From Tranzscheliella williamsii (taxonomy: Eukaryota > Basidiomycota > Ustilaginomycetes > Ustilaginales > Ustilaginaceae): 64,000 bases of DNA. A program made the translations under genes and the position numbers. The stretch lies in assembly GCA_023212725.1 (NCBI GenBank), contig JALBYF010000021.1, positions 186,001 through 250,000 of the forward strand, written 5' to 3'. Positions 50,095 to 61,128 of the stretch are shown piece by piece; position 1 is the stretch's first letter; every line of letters starts with the position of its first letter. The notes beneath the pieces were generated by a model. That model ran no database searches. It was not told where the DNA came from and saw only the letters and a list, made by a program, of their open reading frames with translations.

Positions 50095-53000
50095 ATGCAG
50101 CCGTCACCGCCCGACCACAACCGCCCCTCCAGCCCGACTCCTCCGGCCGCTCCAGATCATGCAGACCTTGTCTCCCAAGCTGAGTCGCATGCTGTCGTAG
50201 AGCCGGCACCAGTCACCTCGCTAACGCCGCCATCGCCGCAGCTGTTAGGCTCCTCCTCCATCGCCAGTCCTGCACATTCACCCCTGACCCTTGCCATGGC
50301 GGGTCACGTCATGGCGGCTGCATCCTCCTTGCCCTCTCCTGAACACCTTCCTTCTGCAGATGCCGCTCGTATTTCTACAGCATCTTTCAAATACCAGGCG
50401 TCCAGCGGCAAAGAACTATACAGTTCGCCTTCTCCAGCGTCCAACACCAAAGAATTGGCCCACCCAGTCTGGGTCAAACCGCCCGCTGAGGTGGCTAGCC
50501 AACCAGCGCCCTCATCCGCCTCTTCTGCTCTGCTGAATGTAGAAAATCTCGCTGCACGCTCTGCCGCATTATCTATTGGCAGTCGATCCGCCTCACCATC
50601 ACCTTCCATTGTTTCCGGCGCCTCAACGCCAGCTCGCACTGTCAGCGATATTCGTACCTATTCGCAGCAGATTCAACAGCATCTCCTTGACCAGCAACTC
50701 CAGCACAAGCTGCTTCTTCAAACACACAAATCCTTTCAAGGTTCCTTGTCCAATAGATCCTCGCCTCCTCAGAGCAGCAATCAGCCTTCGGCCAGTGCAA
50801 GCACCTTCACCTCTCCTGTCACTTCCGGCAGGTCCTCGCCCAACCCTCTTGGCTCTTTACGTCTCGACAACCGTCCCCAGGTGTTGGAGACACGCAGGCT
50901 TGACATACAAACGCACACCAGCGGGCGTCGCATGGTCAACCAGTATCTCATCGAAGGTGAGCTCGGCCGCGGCGTTCATGGCAAGGTCAGACTCGCCCGC
51001 GACCTCGAGACTGGCGAAAAGGTGGCTGTCAAGATCGTGGAGAGAGAGGCTCGTAAGCGTCTTGGTGCTGGATTAGGCCTGCTCGGTCGTTCAAATCGCG
51101 AAAAGCACCGTCTTTCCTCTGTTAGGCCAGAGTCAAAACACCGCCAAGTAGATTTAGGTGACACAGAGCCTTCTGACTATGTGAACTCCCATCCGATCGT
51201 CACTCGTGGGCCGAAAACTGCTTTATACCCAGCCAATGCTGCAGACCCGGTCCCCACGACTCCGTCCACTCATTTCGCCATTCCAGCTTCCACACCACGC
51301 TCTCCTTCAACACCTGGGCGCAGTGGTAGGTGGGGCGACGGTATCCCTTCTCGTCCAACCTTTGCCGATAAAGAGGCAGAGCGGCAAAAGGAAAAGGAGA
51401 AAGAAAAGGCTAGAAAAGCTTTGCTGTGGACAACCGACCAGAAGGTTCGCCGTGAGATCGCCATCATGAAAAAGTGCTCTCATGAAAATGTTGTCTCGCT
51501 CAAGGAAGTCATTGATGATCCGCAGAGCAAGAAAATTTTTATGGTGCTCGAGTATATGGAGGGCGGCGAGATCATATGGAAGGACGAACACGGTAACCCT
51601 TCTCTCACTGTTGACGAAGCACGTAGCATTCTTCGCGATGTCGTCTGCGGCCTTGAATACTTGCACTATCAGGGCATCATACATCGCGATATCAAGCCCG
51701 CCAACCTGCTCTGGGACAAGGACAGAAGGGTCAAGATCTCTGACTTTGGCGTCTCTCACTTCAGCTATGCCATGATGATCGCTAACGAGCAATCTGTTAC
51801 GATCGCCTCTGATGGGCATCAAAGCACCGAACCAAGCCTGATCGATGACCGTGAGCTTGCCAAAACTGCAGGAAGCCCGGCATTTTTTGCACCAGAGCTA
51901 TGCATGTCATCCGACACAACCTCCAGCCCCTCAGCTGGCTCTATCCGCCAACTTTCTACCTCAGCTTCCGAGCGAAAAAAGCCCCGAGTGACTCAAGCGA
52001 TCGATGTATGGGCCCTCGGCGTGACGCTATATTGCCTCCTCTTCGGCACTACGCCATTTACTGCCGAGTCCGAATTTGCTCTATTCGCTGTCATCCCGAG
52101 CACCGACTATGCGATCCCGACTTTCATGGGTGCCGACAAGGTCCGCGTAGGGCCTCGGAGGCCTAGATGGAAGTCACAGTGTCAATGGACCGACGAGGAG
52201 GCCGACGTAGCGCCGCAGGATCTCCGAGAGCTGAGTCCCGATGCCAACCCCGAAGACCTGCCCGAGGACGCCCGACAGCTAAGGGATCTGCTCGATCGAT
52301 TACTGGAAAAAGATCCAGCGAAGCGCATCACCCTAGAAGAGGTCAAGAAACATGCTTGGATTACTCAGGGGCTTCAAGATGCATCCGCTTGGCTCACCGA
52401 TACCGATCCAAACCACTTTCCGTTTGTTCAGATTTCGCACGCCGATGTCGAGGATGCACTTACTGGATTTTCCAAGCTCAAGCAAAGGGTCAAAAGGTGG
52501 CAGACAAAGCTTCTTGACTCATTTACCGGCGGTCGGAAGCGCAGCAAGTCCGTAAATCAGTCTTCCGCTTCTTCGATAACCACACTGGACCCCAAAACGA
52601 GCTCCAGCGGCTCCTCTCCTCATCATAACCGCGTGGCACCGACCGAAGATCCTAGCTCAAGACTCGTAGCTGATCACACTATCAGTTCCAGAACTTCATC
52701 CGTTGCGCAACGAACGCCACTCCGAGCCCACACTTTCTTCACGCGGCAGAAAAGCGGTCATTCTATGGGTAAAAAGGATGGCAGTCACACGAGTCGAGCT
52801 CTTACTAATACCAGTACTGGAGATACGGAATCGATTGCCTCTGGGTCGCCTCACCTATCTGTTTCGGATCCGAAACTTCTACAGGCCTCTACAGCGCCCT
52901 CGAGTCCGAAGCAAGCATCTCCATATACGTTTGAGCAGGCTGTCAACGATTCGGTCAAGCAGACATCGCTTCTCTCGCCAAAGCTTCCTCTCCCCGCATT

Positions 53001-54621
53001 AAGTCCAGGTTCGATGAAGCCGCCGATGTCACAGCGCCGGCCGGCCAGCCGTTCGGCAACAGCTGAATCGAGTCTGCGAACTGAAGTAGGCCCAGACAAT
53101 TTGCAACGCAAGTCCTCGGACACCTACGCAGCCGGTTATCGAACTGCGGAGGAAAGCCTTCGCATGGTTGCTGGAGCACTCTTGCCTGATTCAGCTCCTA
53201 CATCCACCCATACGACATCACCACGTCTCTTAGCCCGAGCCTGGAGTCGTGATCAGCAGGATTCAAAGACAGATGAAGGCAGTTCACGGCAGTCTTTCGA
53301 ATATCCGAGCAAGTCGTCGGTAATCAGCATCTCGCAGGCATCGCGTGTCTCGGGGCGACATCGACTTGGCGACTTTCTGAGAGGCACATGGCTGGCTAGT
53401 GGTGATGGTCGACATCGAAGCTTGTCTCGGCCCAGCACGCGTGAGTCTCATGATCTCCCACCTTCCTTTGGCGTTTCTGAGCCCAATGGAATCATCAGCC
53501 GTGAAACGCTAGCTTGTCAACCTTTAGCGCTTTCTGTCGACACAGATGATGCTGTCCGACAAACCGGCTCTCATCTCGACGCAGGTACGCCGACTAGTGC
53601 TCCCATCTTGGGCAATAGAGGTCGGCACGTAAGTCAACTGTCTTCGGATCTGTTGCAGAGCCCGATGGATTCGACCGCCCGGATCAGCTTCGCAGCTTCG
53701 AGTCAGCCTTCATCACCGCCTCTTGATCATAACGTTATCTACGACAGGCTTGGTAGGCGCCAACATGTGGACATTCCTGCTCGACATGTTGATCTAGACC
53801 AGGATGATGTGGATTTGGATCTCGAGCTTTCGGACGATGATCTAGACGATGATGTTGATCCGTCCGGACCGATGCTCGTAAATTCTGGCAACGGCTGGAT
53901 GGTACGATCGGACGATCCACACTCGCCGGAGACACTCGGAAGGAAGGAGGCTAGCTCCGACGATCATCTGACGCCGTCGGTAGAGGGTGGGTATAACCTA
54001 TACAAGCCACCGTATCAACACATGGTCTCCCGGCCGGAAGATGCAGATACCCATGCGGAGCCCAGAAAAGGTAACGAACTTGTCCCGGCGAATGTGATTG
54101 CCGCCGGCCATCGGACGTATGCTATCGACGCGACACACTCAAGCGAAGCCGCAGCATTGCGCAAAGCCGAAGTGCCGGAGATGGACTCAACTTGCCAAGA
54201 CGGCCTAGATATTGCTTCAGGCACCAGCTCCGGTGGCCTGTCGCGGTCGCCATCACGCAAGACGCATTCAAATGATTCGTCTCGGAGCCAATCCATGGCT
54301 GACTGGCCCTCTTTGCAAGCCTCAATCGGGAGGAGGACGTCGGGTGCAAGGCTCGAAGCTTCTGCGAATGTTGATGAAGCTGCAGCAGCGACGTTGGAGG
54401 GTGCTCGTACGGCGGTGGAGTCGCAGTTTGCCGACGCAGATGAAGAGTCAGGTAAAGCATCAACTAATCTCGGTGGAAACATGTCAGAACAACCAATTGC
54501 AGCGGATGAAGATGAGGATAGCGACGAGCACTGCGTAAGCTTCCGTGCCAAGAGCAAAAAGTCAAGCCGGATCCAGTTGCGCTCCTCTTCCAAGCCGCCC
54601 CATACGGCGACGCCCACGTAG
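50095..54621 (+). CDS. Ser/Thr protein kinase, CaMKK / SNF1-activating (Sak1, Elm1, Ssp1) type
   Basis: Single exon, 1508 residues from ATG 50095. A long Ser/Pro-rich N-terminus precedes the kinase domain, about residues 285-757: glycine loop GELGRGVHGKVRLA, VAVK with Lys313, αC Glu454 (RREIAIMKK), HRDIKPANLLW with catalytic Asp532, and DFGVS with Asp550. The activation segment ends KTAGSPAFFAPELC. KTAGS/TPAFFAPEL and VLEYMEGGEI are typical of CaMKK-like kinases that activate SNF1/AMPK. About 140 residues separate Lys313 and Glu454, implying an insert of roughly 120 residues, and the activation segment is also extended. The C-terminal half is disordered with acidic tracts (LDQDDVDLDLELSDDDL). 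Which yeast paralog it matches best cannot be decided by eye. Confidence 0.9.
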   Translation: MQPSPPDHNRPSSPTPPAAPDHADLVSQAESHAVVEPAPVTSLTPPSPQLLGSSSIASPAHSPLTLAMAGHVMAAASSLPSPEHLPSADAARISTASFKYQASSGKELYSSPSPASNTKELAHPVWVKPPAEVASQPAPSSASSALLNVENLAARSAALSIGSRSASPSPSIVSGASTPARTVSDIRTYSQQIQQHLLDQQLQHKLLLQTHKSFQGSLSNRSSPPQSSNQPSASASTFTSPVTSGRSSPNPLGSLRLDNRPQVLETRRLDIQTHTSGRRMVNQYLIEGELGRGVHGKVRLARDLETGEKVAVKIVEREARKRLGAGLGLLGRSNREKHRLSSVRPESKHRQVDLGDTEPSDYVNSHPIVTRGPKTALYPANAADPVPTTPSTHFAIPASTPRSPSTPGRSGRWGDGIPSRPTFADKEAERQKEKEKEKARKALLWTTDQKVRREIAIMKKCSHENVVSLKEVIDDPQSKKIFMVLEYMEGGEIIWKDEHGNPSLTVDEARSILRDVVCGLEYLHYQGIIHRDIKPANLLWDKDRRVKISDFGVSHFSYAMMIANEQSVTIASDGHQSTEPSLIDDRELAKTAGSPAFFAPELCMSSDTTSSPSAGSIRQLSTSASERKKPRVTQAIDVWALGVTLYCLLFGTTPFTAESEFALFAVIPSTDYAIPTFMGADKVRVGPRRPRWKSQCQWTDEEADVAPQDLRELSPDANPEDLPEDARQLRDLLDRLLEKDPAKRITLEEVKKHAWITQGLQDASAWLTDTDPNHFPFVQISHADVEDALTGFSKLKQRVKRWQTKLLDSFTGGRKRSKSVNQSSASSITTLDPKTSSSGSSPHHNRVAPTEDPSSRLVADHTISSRTSSVAQRTPLRAHTFFTRQKSGHSMGKKDGSHTSRALTNTSTGDTESIASGSPHLSVSDPKLLQASTAPSSPKQASPYTFEQAVNDSVKQTSLLSPKLPLPALSPGSMKPPMSQRRPASRSATAESSLRTEVGPDNLQRKSSDTYAAGYRTAEESLRMVAGALLPDSAPTSTHTTSPRLLARAWSRDQQDSKTDEGSSRQSFEYPSKSSVISISQASRVSGRHRLGDFLRGTWLASGDGRHRSLSRPSTRESHDLPPSFGVSEPNGIISRETLACQPLALSVDTDDAVRQTGSHLDAGTPTSAPILGNRGRHVSQLSSDLLQSPMDSTARISFAASSQPSSPPLDHNVIYDRLGRRQHVDIPARHVDLDQDDVDLDLELSDDDLDDDVDPSGPMLVNSGNGWMVRSDDPHSPETLGRKEASSDDHLTPSVEGGYNLYKPPYQHMVSRPEDADTHAEPRKGNELVPANVIAAGHRTYAIDATHSSEAAALRKAEVPEMDSTCQDGLDIASGTSSGGLSRSPSRKTHSNDSSRSQSMADWPSLQASIGRRTSGARLEASANVDEAAAATLEGARTAVESQFADADEESGKASTNLGGNMSEQPIAADEDEDSDEHCVSFRAKSKKSSRIQLRSSSKPPHTATPT

Positions 54622-54872
54622 ACAGCAAATGCTTCGCCGGCGAGACCCTGAACTGCAAGGCCTGTCGCCTTGCTGACGTCCTTATGTATTTTTTGCACAC
54701 ATGTCTATCGATCATCACATTCTCTTTGCATATACAACACCTACAGCGATCCGCACACTTCTGACACGATGTTCGCTGCCATAAACTCACTGTATACCGG
54801 GGTAGGAAGCGGAAGTAACGGACGATTGCGGGCTGGACAGTACTAGTACAGGTGACGCGGAGCCAAAACGCA

Positions 54873-55712
54873 TCAGTCAAGATTCATAGCGAGACTGACC
54901 TCGTCGAGGTTGTGGTGAGTTGCCTTGGCTGCGGCGAAGGAGGATGGCGAGACGGTGGAGAAGATCTCGGAGCCTGCGGCGAGGGCATCGATGAAGAGGG
55001 GTAGCCTTGTGCCGCCATCTGCGCCGAGCGTTGGTTCGCGCTGGAAACAAATAACCCAACGGAAGGAGAGGATGTTCAGTAGGCGGTAGGACGGCAGGGT
55101 GAGGGGTGGGGGACTTACGTTCCTGATGGCGTCGAGCTGGTCGCCGAACTCGTCTGCGACTGACTTGAGCCAGAGGGCGCGGAAAGCTTGTTTGCGCAAC
55201 TCGGACTGCTGCTGTTGGTGCTGTGCGCGCTGGTGCCGGCTGGGTGCGGCGGCGGTCTGCGCGGGCAGCCGCTTGCGCACGATCGCCTCGAGATGTCCCG
55301 GCAGACGCGCCTTTGGCGGCACCACCAGCCCCATCAACTCCTCTTGCCGCTCCTCCGCATCGTGTTCAGACCCTTCCGACGGTTCCGGCGTGACCCGGAA
55401 GCGCGCGCTGCGCGGGTCGGACGAACTCGCAGCTGCGACCTCCCCCCGCCCTGCCAAGCCGAAGTCTGCATCCGACTCTGAGTCTGAGTCCGAATCGGAA
55501 GAAGACGATGACGAGGACGAGGAGCTGTCGTCTGCATCCGCGGCCACCGAACCTGGCGGTCTGCGGGCAGCGGGCGCGAGTCGCTCTGACTCGCTTGCAC
55601 TGGAAGAGTCCGACGAGGAATCGCTGCTTTCGTCCGAAGACACGGCAAGCGTCCTCGCCTTCCTCTGCCGCTTCCTCTTCGGCGCACCCGTCGCAGCTGC
55701 TCTTGGCGCCAT
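54873..55712 (-). CDS. RSA3: Ribosome assembly protein Rsa3-like
   Basis: Two exons on the minus strand, 55712-55119 and 55040-54873, giving 253 residues. The N-terminus is basic (PKRKRQRKAR), then carries long Ser/Asp/Glu runs. The C-terminal Rsa3 domain reads FRALWLKSVADEFGDQLDAI, then after splicing RNREPTLGADGG and RLPLFIDALAAGSEIFS. The 78-bp intron (55118-55041) has a GTAAGT donor and CCAG acceptor. It is a multiple of three without a stop, so an unspliced frame would wrongly insert 26 hydrophobic residues in the middle of the domain. Rsa3 acts in the nucleolus in early 60S subunit assembly. It converges on the kinase gene and diverges from MCM2. Confidence 0.82.
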   Translation of the reverse strand: MAPRAAATGAPKRKRQRKARTLAVSSDESSDSSSDSSSASESERLAPAARRPPGSVAADADDSSSSSSSSSSDSDSDSESDADFGLAGRGEVAAASSSDPRSARFRVTPEPSEGSEHDAEERQEELMGLVVPPKARLPGHLEAIVRKRLPAQTAAAPSRHQRAQHQQQQSELRKQAFRALWLKSVADEFGDQLDAIRNVSPPPLTLPSYRLLNILSFRWVICFQREPTLGADGGTRLPLFIDALAAGSEIFSTVSPSSFAAAKATHHNLDEVSLAMNLD

Positions 55713-56269
55713 TCTCTCTGATCAGTATACGGTGTTAGCTGGTAGCACTTCCATACATGAATGGCCGAGCCAGTCCATCAAAAGTTTCCTTAAGATGCCC
55801 ACAGCCAATACCAAGTCCGTTATCCGAAAAATCAAGACGGATGCCAGCTCGCTCTGTCGCACGAGAAGACGGCCCATCCCAAACGCGTCCGAGAGTCGCG
55901 CCCTGAACGCCAAACAAGGCTGTCGTGCCATTTACGCGTCGGACAAGAACAAGACGTGTAAATGAGGTGCGCGTCTCCCTTCAGCTAAAGGCAAGGTGGT
56001 TAACTGAGCGTGTGCGGTTTTCCAACTTAATACTAGTCTCCTCTATCTACGTTGGCCGACGCAATACTGACTGAATCTGGGACTCCAGCCTTTGTGTTGT
56101 GCACCCTGTGGTCTGCTCTCGTCCTCATCACCATCTGTTCAGACCTACTCCTACCGCTAGTACTGCCGGCCCTCTGCTTCTGTGCCCACCCGCATCACTA
56201 CTGCCCAGCACTGGCCGCCATTGGTTGTCCGCACCCGTCACCGTCTGCAAACATACATAGTCGACCGTC
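55713..56269. other. Divergent promoter region RSA3 / MCM2
   Basis: 557 bp shared by divergent genes, both linked to cell growth. No additional feature is seen. Confidence 0.5.
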
Positions 56270-59197
56270 ATGGTATGTATTGGCGATTCTGATCCGCTCG
56301 CCTGCGAAGCGCCTCCGTAGCTGTGCACGGGTAACTGACGTAGCTTCTTTGCGCTCTCCCGCCGTCTTGGTGAACAGGCTGACCCAAGAGACACGACTCG
56401 CAAGCGACGCCGCTCACAAGAGCTGCAGGCGCAGAGCGATCCATTCAATGCATCCTCACCGCTTCCGGGACCATCCAATGCCAATACGCCTGGCGGCCGG
56501 TCTTCGCCTCCACCCTCTTCGCTCCCACCGTCCAGTCCCCCCGCAGCATTCTCCGACTTTACCGATGGGGAGGCTGAGGCGGAGGACGTCGTTGACGAGG
56601 AGCGCGAAGCACGCCAGCTGGGTGATGACTTCCAAGCGCATGCGGATTCGGATGATGATGGCGAGGATCTCTTTGGCGACAATATGGAGGCGGATTACAC
56701 TGAAAATAGTGCGCTCGATAGATACGATGCCGCACTGGATATCGACGACCAGGATTTCGACCAGATGGACATGAACGCACGCCGTCTCGCCGAACTCAAG
56801 ATGGGCCGGCGCGATCGTACAGAAGCAGCCAGCCGCGGGCAGCGATCACGCGCGCCCGACTTTCTCAACAGCGACGATGCTACTGATGATGGTCTCGCCA
56901 CCACAGGTAGGCGTCGAAGAAGGCACTACGACGAGCCACAGGCAGATGCAGCGGGCCTCGCCGATGATCTTCCGCTGGAACAACTGGGCGACGTCAAAAC
57001 CGACAGCATTGCCAGCTGGGTGGCCACTGAAAACGTCCGAAGGGCGATCATCCGAGAGTTCAGGAATTTCCTGGTTACTTATGTTGACGAGCACGGAGTC
57101 AGTGTCTACGGTCAGCGTATCAAGACACTGGGCGAGACTAACGCCGAATCGCTCGAGGTCTCCTTCCTCCATCTCGTAGATAGCAAAGCCATTCTGGCTT
57201 ATTTCCTCGCCAACTCGCCCGCCAGCATGCTTCCCATCTTCGACGAAGTCGCCTTCGACGTTATCATGCTCTACTATCCCTCCTACGACCGAATCCATCC
57301 CGAAGTACACGTCCGCATCGCTGACCTTCCCACCTCGTCCACCTTGCGAGATCTCCGACAGGGCCACCTCAACTCCCTTGTGCGTGTCAGCGGCGTGGTC
57401 ACCCGGCGTAGCGGTGTCTTCCCACAGCTCAAGTACGTCAAGTTTGATTGTCTCAAGTGTTCCGCCGTGCTTGGTCCCTTCTGGCAAGACGCCAATCAGG
57501 AGATCAAGATCAGCTATTGCTCCAACTGCGAAGGGCGCGGCCCATTCCGTGTCAACTCGGAACAGACAGTCTACCGCAACTACCAGAAAATGACGCTGCA
57601 GGAGTCGCCCGGAAGCGTGCCCCCGGGTCGACTGCCGCGTCATCGCGAAGTGGTGATGCTGTGGGATTTGATCGATTCTGCCAAGCCAGGCGAGGAAGTG
57701 GAGATTACCGGTGTCTACCGCAACAACTTTGACGCTTCGCTCAACACCAAGAATGGATTCCCCGTCTTTGCCACCATTCTCGAAGCCAACCACATTGCCA
57801 AGCGCGACGATGCCTACTCTGCCTTCCGTCTAACCGAGGAAGACGAAAAGACGATCAAAACGCTTGCCAAGGACGAGCGGATCGGCAAGCGGATCATCAA
57901 GAGCATCGCCCCCTCGATCTATGGGCACGATGACATCAAGACCGCCATCGCTCTCAGTCTGTTTGGTGGCGTGTCCAAAGACATCGGTGGAAAGCATCGC
58001 ATCCGGGGTGATATCAATGTCTTGCTGCTCGGTGATCCAGGTACCGCCAAGTCGCAATTTCTCAAGTACGTCGAAAAAACGGCGTCGAGGGCGGTCTTCA
58101 CTACCGGTCAGGGTGCATCTGCCGTCGGTCTCACTGCGTCGGTGCGGAAGGACCCGGTGACCCGCGAATGGACGCTGGAGGGCGGAGCGCTGGTGCTCGC
58201 CGACAAGGGTGTTTGCTTAATTGACGAGTTTGACAAGATGAACGACGCCGACCGGACCTCGATCCATGAGGCCATGGAGCAGCAGCAGATCAGTATCTCC
58301 AAGGCGGGTATTGTCACCACCTTGCAGGCGCGATGCGCGATCATTGCTGCCGCTAATCCGATCCGTGGCCGATACAATCCCACGATTCCTTTCAACCAAA
58401 ATGTCGAGCTGACCGAGCCGATCCTGTCGCGATTCGACGCACTTTGTGTGGTCAAGGACACAGTGGACCCGGTCAAGGACGACATGCTGGCGCGCTTTGT
58501 GGTGGGCTCGCATCTGCGCTCGCATCCCAAATTCGACGAGGAAACGGATGAGCAGTTGGTGGGCACTCTGCTGGATGCCGACATTCTGCCGCAGGATCTG
58601 CTCAAAAAGTACATCATGTATGCACGCGACCACATCCGGCCGTCTCTGAACGCGTTGGACCAGGACCGGATTTCGCGGCTGTACGCGGATCTGAGGCGCG
58701 AGTCGCTCTCGACGGGTTCGTTCCCGATCACGGTGCGACACCTGGAGAGCATGATTCGGATGGCCGAGGCGTCGGCCAAGATGCATCTGCGCGACCACGT
58801 GCGCACGGACGACATTGACGTTGCCATCCGTGCCACGGTGGAGTCGTTTGTCTCGGCGCAGAAGATGAGCGTCAAGAAGACGCTGGAGCGCGGCTTCCGC
58901 AAGTACCTCCACCAGGCGCGCGATCACGACGAGCTGCTCTCGTTCCTCCTCGGCGGCATCGTCAAGGACCGGATGCGCTTTGCCCAGCTCTCTGGCCGCG
59001 CCCACCACCCGCAGCCCACCACGGTCAGCGTCCCCGTCGCCGAGCTCGAGTCCCGCGCAAAGGAGGTCGACGTCTTCGACGTCCGCCCCTACCTCGCCTC
59101 CAAGCTCTTCTCCGCCAACGGCTACACCTTCCATCCCGCCGACCGCACCATCACCAAAGCATTCGGCCAGCCCCGTCGCCCCGAAAACGTCTTCTGA
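56270..59197 (+). CDS. MCM2: DNA replication licensing factor Mcm2
   Basis: Exons 56270-56272 (only the ATG) and 56378-59197, giving 940 residues. The ATG is followed directly by a GTATGT donor, and the AACAG acceptor at 56377 opens a frame (ADPRDTTRKRRRSQE) that continues into the canonical acidic Mcm2 N-terminus (EEREARQLGDDFQAHADSDD). No in-frame ATG exists in exon 2 before EADYTENS. The zinc ribbon begins at Cys359 and Cys362 (FDCLKCSAVL, YCSNCEG). The Walker A is GDPGTAKSQ from residue 553, the Walker B is CLIDEFDKM from 614, and the arginine finger LSRFD is at 684-688. Mcm2 is a subunit of the replicative helicase and a histone H3-H4 chaperone through its N-terminus. It converges on FPS. 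Confidence 0.95.
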
Positions 59198-59440
59198 CAC
59201 GCCTGCTAAACCCACCCCCTTCCTCGCCGTGCCCCGTAGCCATGATTGCCGCGTTTCCTGTTCTGTACTATCCCCGCGTTCCTCCTGTGTGCTGTAATCT
59301 ATGGTGTAAATGCCAATGCGTTTGTTTTCCACTTGTATGCATGCGACCATGTCTATTGCGGGCATGCGCTCTTTTCGGACAGACACCGGGGCTCCGGAGG
59401 GGGAGGAAACGGGGGGGGGCCGTGGAGCGGGCGGAACTGT

Positions 59441-60559
59441 TTACTTGGAGCGCTTGTAGACCTTGCCCAAGAAGGAGCGGAAGACGTCGCGGCGGAGGCC
59501 CTGGGATTCGGGGAGCTCGTTGATGAGGTTGTTGATCTGGTGGTACGAGTCGCGCTCGTACTGCTCGAAGCGGCGCTGGAGGTCGATGTTGGGCTGGTTG
59601 TAGATGTGCTTGACCTTGCGTTCGCAGTCCGGGTCCTTGCGGCCGTAGTTGGCGTCGAGCACCTGGCGCTGCTCGGCCGTAGCGTTGGCGAGGGCGACGT
59701 TGATGTTCCAGGAACACTTGTTGTCGACAATGTCGGTGCCGACTTTGCCGATCTGCTCGGGCGTACCGTAGCAGTCCAGAAAGTCGTCCTGCACCTGGAA
59801 GTACTCGCCCATCGGCAGCAGGATGTCGAGCGCACGCTTGTAGAGCGACTCGTCAGTAACGCCGGCCATGCGCATGGCGAGTGCCACGGGCAGGTAGAAC
59901 GAGTAGAAGGCGGTCTTGTAGACAACAATCAGGTGATGTTTGTTCAGCGAGAATTTCGACAGGTCGACAGCGTCTTCAGGCGCGGTGATCAGGTCGACCA
60001 ACTGGCCCAGCTCGGTCTGGAAGGTAACGTCGTGGAAGAGCTCGAGCAGCATGCCGTAGTACGGCTCGGATCGGAAATGCTTTTTGAGAAGAAAGTAGAT
60101 GGCCGCCTCGAGCATGAAAGCGTCGTTGATGGCAATGTTGCCGATGCCCTCCACGCGGTACCAGCAGGGCTGACCACGGCGGGTGATCGAGGCGTCCATC
60201 ATGTCGTCGGCCACGAGGAAGTACGCCTGCAGCAGCTCGATACACCAGCCGAGGATGGCGGCCTTGAGGTATTCGGCCTCGGTGAGCTGGCGCGAGAGCT
60301 TGCCGCTCGCCTCGTCGGTGCAGAGGAGGATCTCTACGGTATCGACGACCGAAAGGCCTCGGTTGAGCTTCCCGCCCGGGGTGTTGTAGTCGAGATTGCG
60401 CGTGAACCATTCGATGGCCTCGGCAGGCATGTTTTCTGATGCGAGGTACGACGTCAGCTCCTCGACAAGGAGCGGGAAGACCTGCTCGAAGCGCTTGCGC
60501 TTGTCGACCTTGATTTGCGCCTTGTCGGCCAATGCCTGTTGATCTGTCTGCGCGGACAT
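59441..60559 (-). CDS. FPS1: Farnesyl diphosphate synthase
   Basis: Single exon, 372 residues from ATG 60559 (MSAQTDQQAL); an in-frame ATG at 60613 would add 18 residues. Both aspartate-rich motifs are present: DDMMD at 118-122 and DDFLD at 258-262. Other conserved blocks are GGKLNRGLSVVDT, AYFLVADD (the bulky residues before the first motif set the C15 product length), TRRGQPCWYR, and the C-terminal KVYKRSK. It condenses IPP with DMAPP and GPP to make FPP for sterols, ubiquinone and protein prenylation. The yeast homolog is ERG20. Its 3' end converges on MCM2, with a run of G just past the stop. Confidence 0.97.
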   Translation of the reverse strand: MSAQTDQQALADKAQIKVDKRKRFEQVFPLLVEELTSYLASENMPAEAIEWFTRNLDYNTPGGKLNRGLSVVDTVEILLCTDEASGKLSRQLTEAEYLKAAILGWCIELLQAYFLVADDMMDASITRRGQPCWYRVEGIGNIAINDAFMLEAAIYFLLKKHFRSEPYYGMLLELFHDVTFQTELGQLVDLITAPEDAVDLSKFSLNKHHLIVVYKTAFYSFYLPVALAMRMAGVTDESLYKRALDILLPMGEYFQVQDDFLDCYGTPEQIGKVGTDIVDNKCSWNINVALANATAEQRQVLDANYGRKDPDCERKVKHIYNQPNIDLQRRFEQYERDSYHQINNLINELPESQGLRRDVFRSFLGKVYKRSK

Positions 60560-61128
60560 CTTGAGCGTAGCTGCAGACGTGGTGTGCGGGATGACAAACG
60601 ATGGAGGCGTCAATGGCCAGCAAGCTACCAGCGAAAAAGCCTAGCCAAGCGTCGACTCTCTGCCTGCGTGTTCATGCTCGAAATAAACGCATTCATTGAT
60701 CTCACCTGCGCTAGCTGCAAGTGTAGTGACTTTGGATCTGTAATACGTTGGCGGGTTATTAACTTGCAAGCACTCACACTTTCTTCCCGCGAGACGCGGT
60801 CGATACGCAGCCTGGCCTACCGCCGCGGATTATGGATCTCTGTTAAACTAGCTTGAGGGCGGAAATCAAGAGACCAACACTCACACTCACACTACTCGCT
60901 TTTGTGTGTGTATGTCAGATGTCACATCGACCCTTACCATCACTGGGTCATGCGATCACACTGACTACTGCGAACGCCATCAGCATTGCCAACGCCAGCC
61001 GTACAATCACATCTCTTTCCGCTACTTTAGACCGTCACACGCGCGGCCGCGGTTGATCCGCTTTATCGTCGGCAAGTCGGCTGGCCTTCCGATTCCAGCG
61101 CAAGACCGCCGCTAGTCTCATCGGGGGG
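60560..61128. other. Divergent promoter region FPS1 / dynactin p62
   Basis: 569 bp shared by divergent genes. An ACTCACACT-type short repeat occurs near 60880. No gene is seen. Confidence 0.5.

Noticed and set aside
55099..55965. 288-codon plus-strand frame with Ser/Glu runs
   Set aside because: Antisense shadow of RSA3; the Ser/Asp repeats read well on both strands.
59246..60439. 397-codon plus-strand frame opposite farnesyl diphosphate synthase
   Set aside because: Shadow frame caused by GC-rich codon usage; the minus strand carries all the catalytic motifs.
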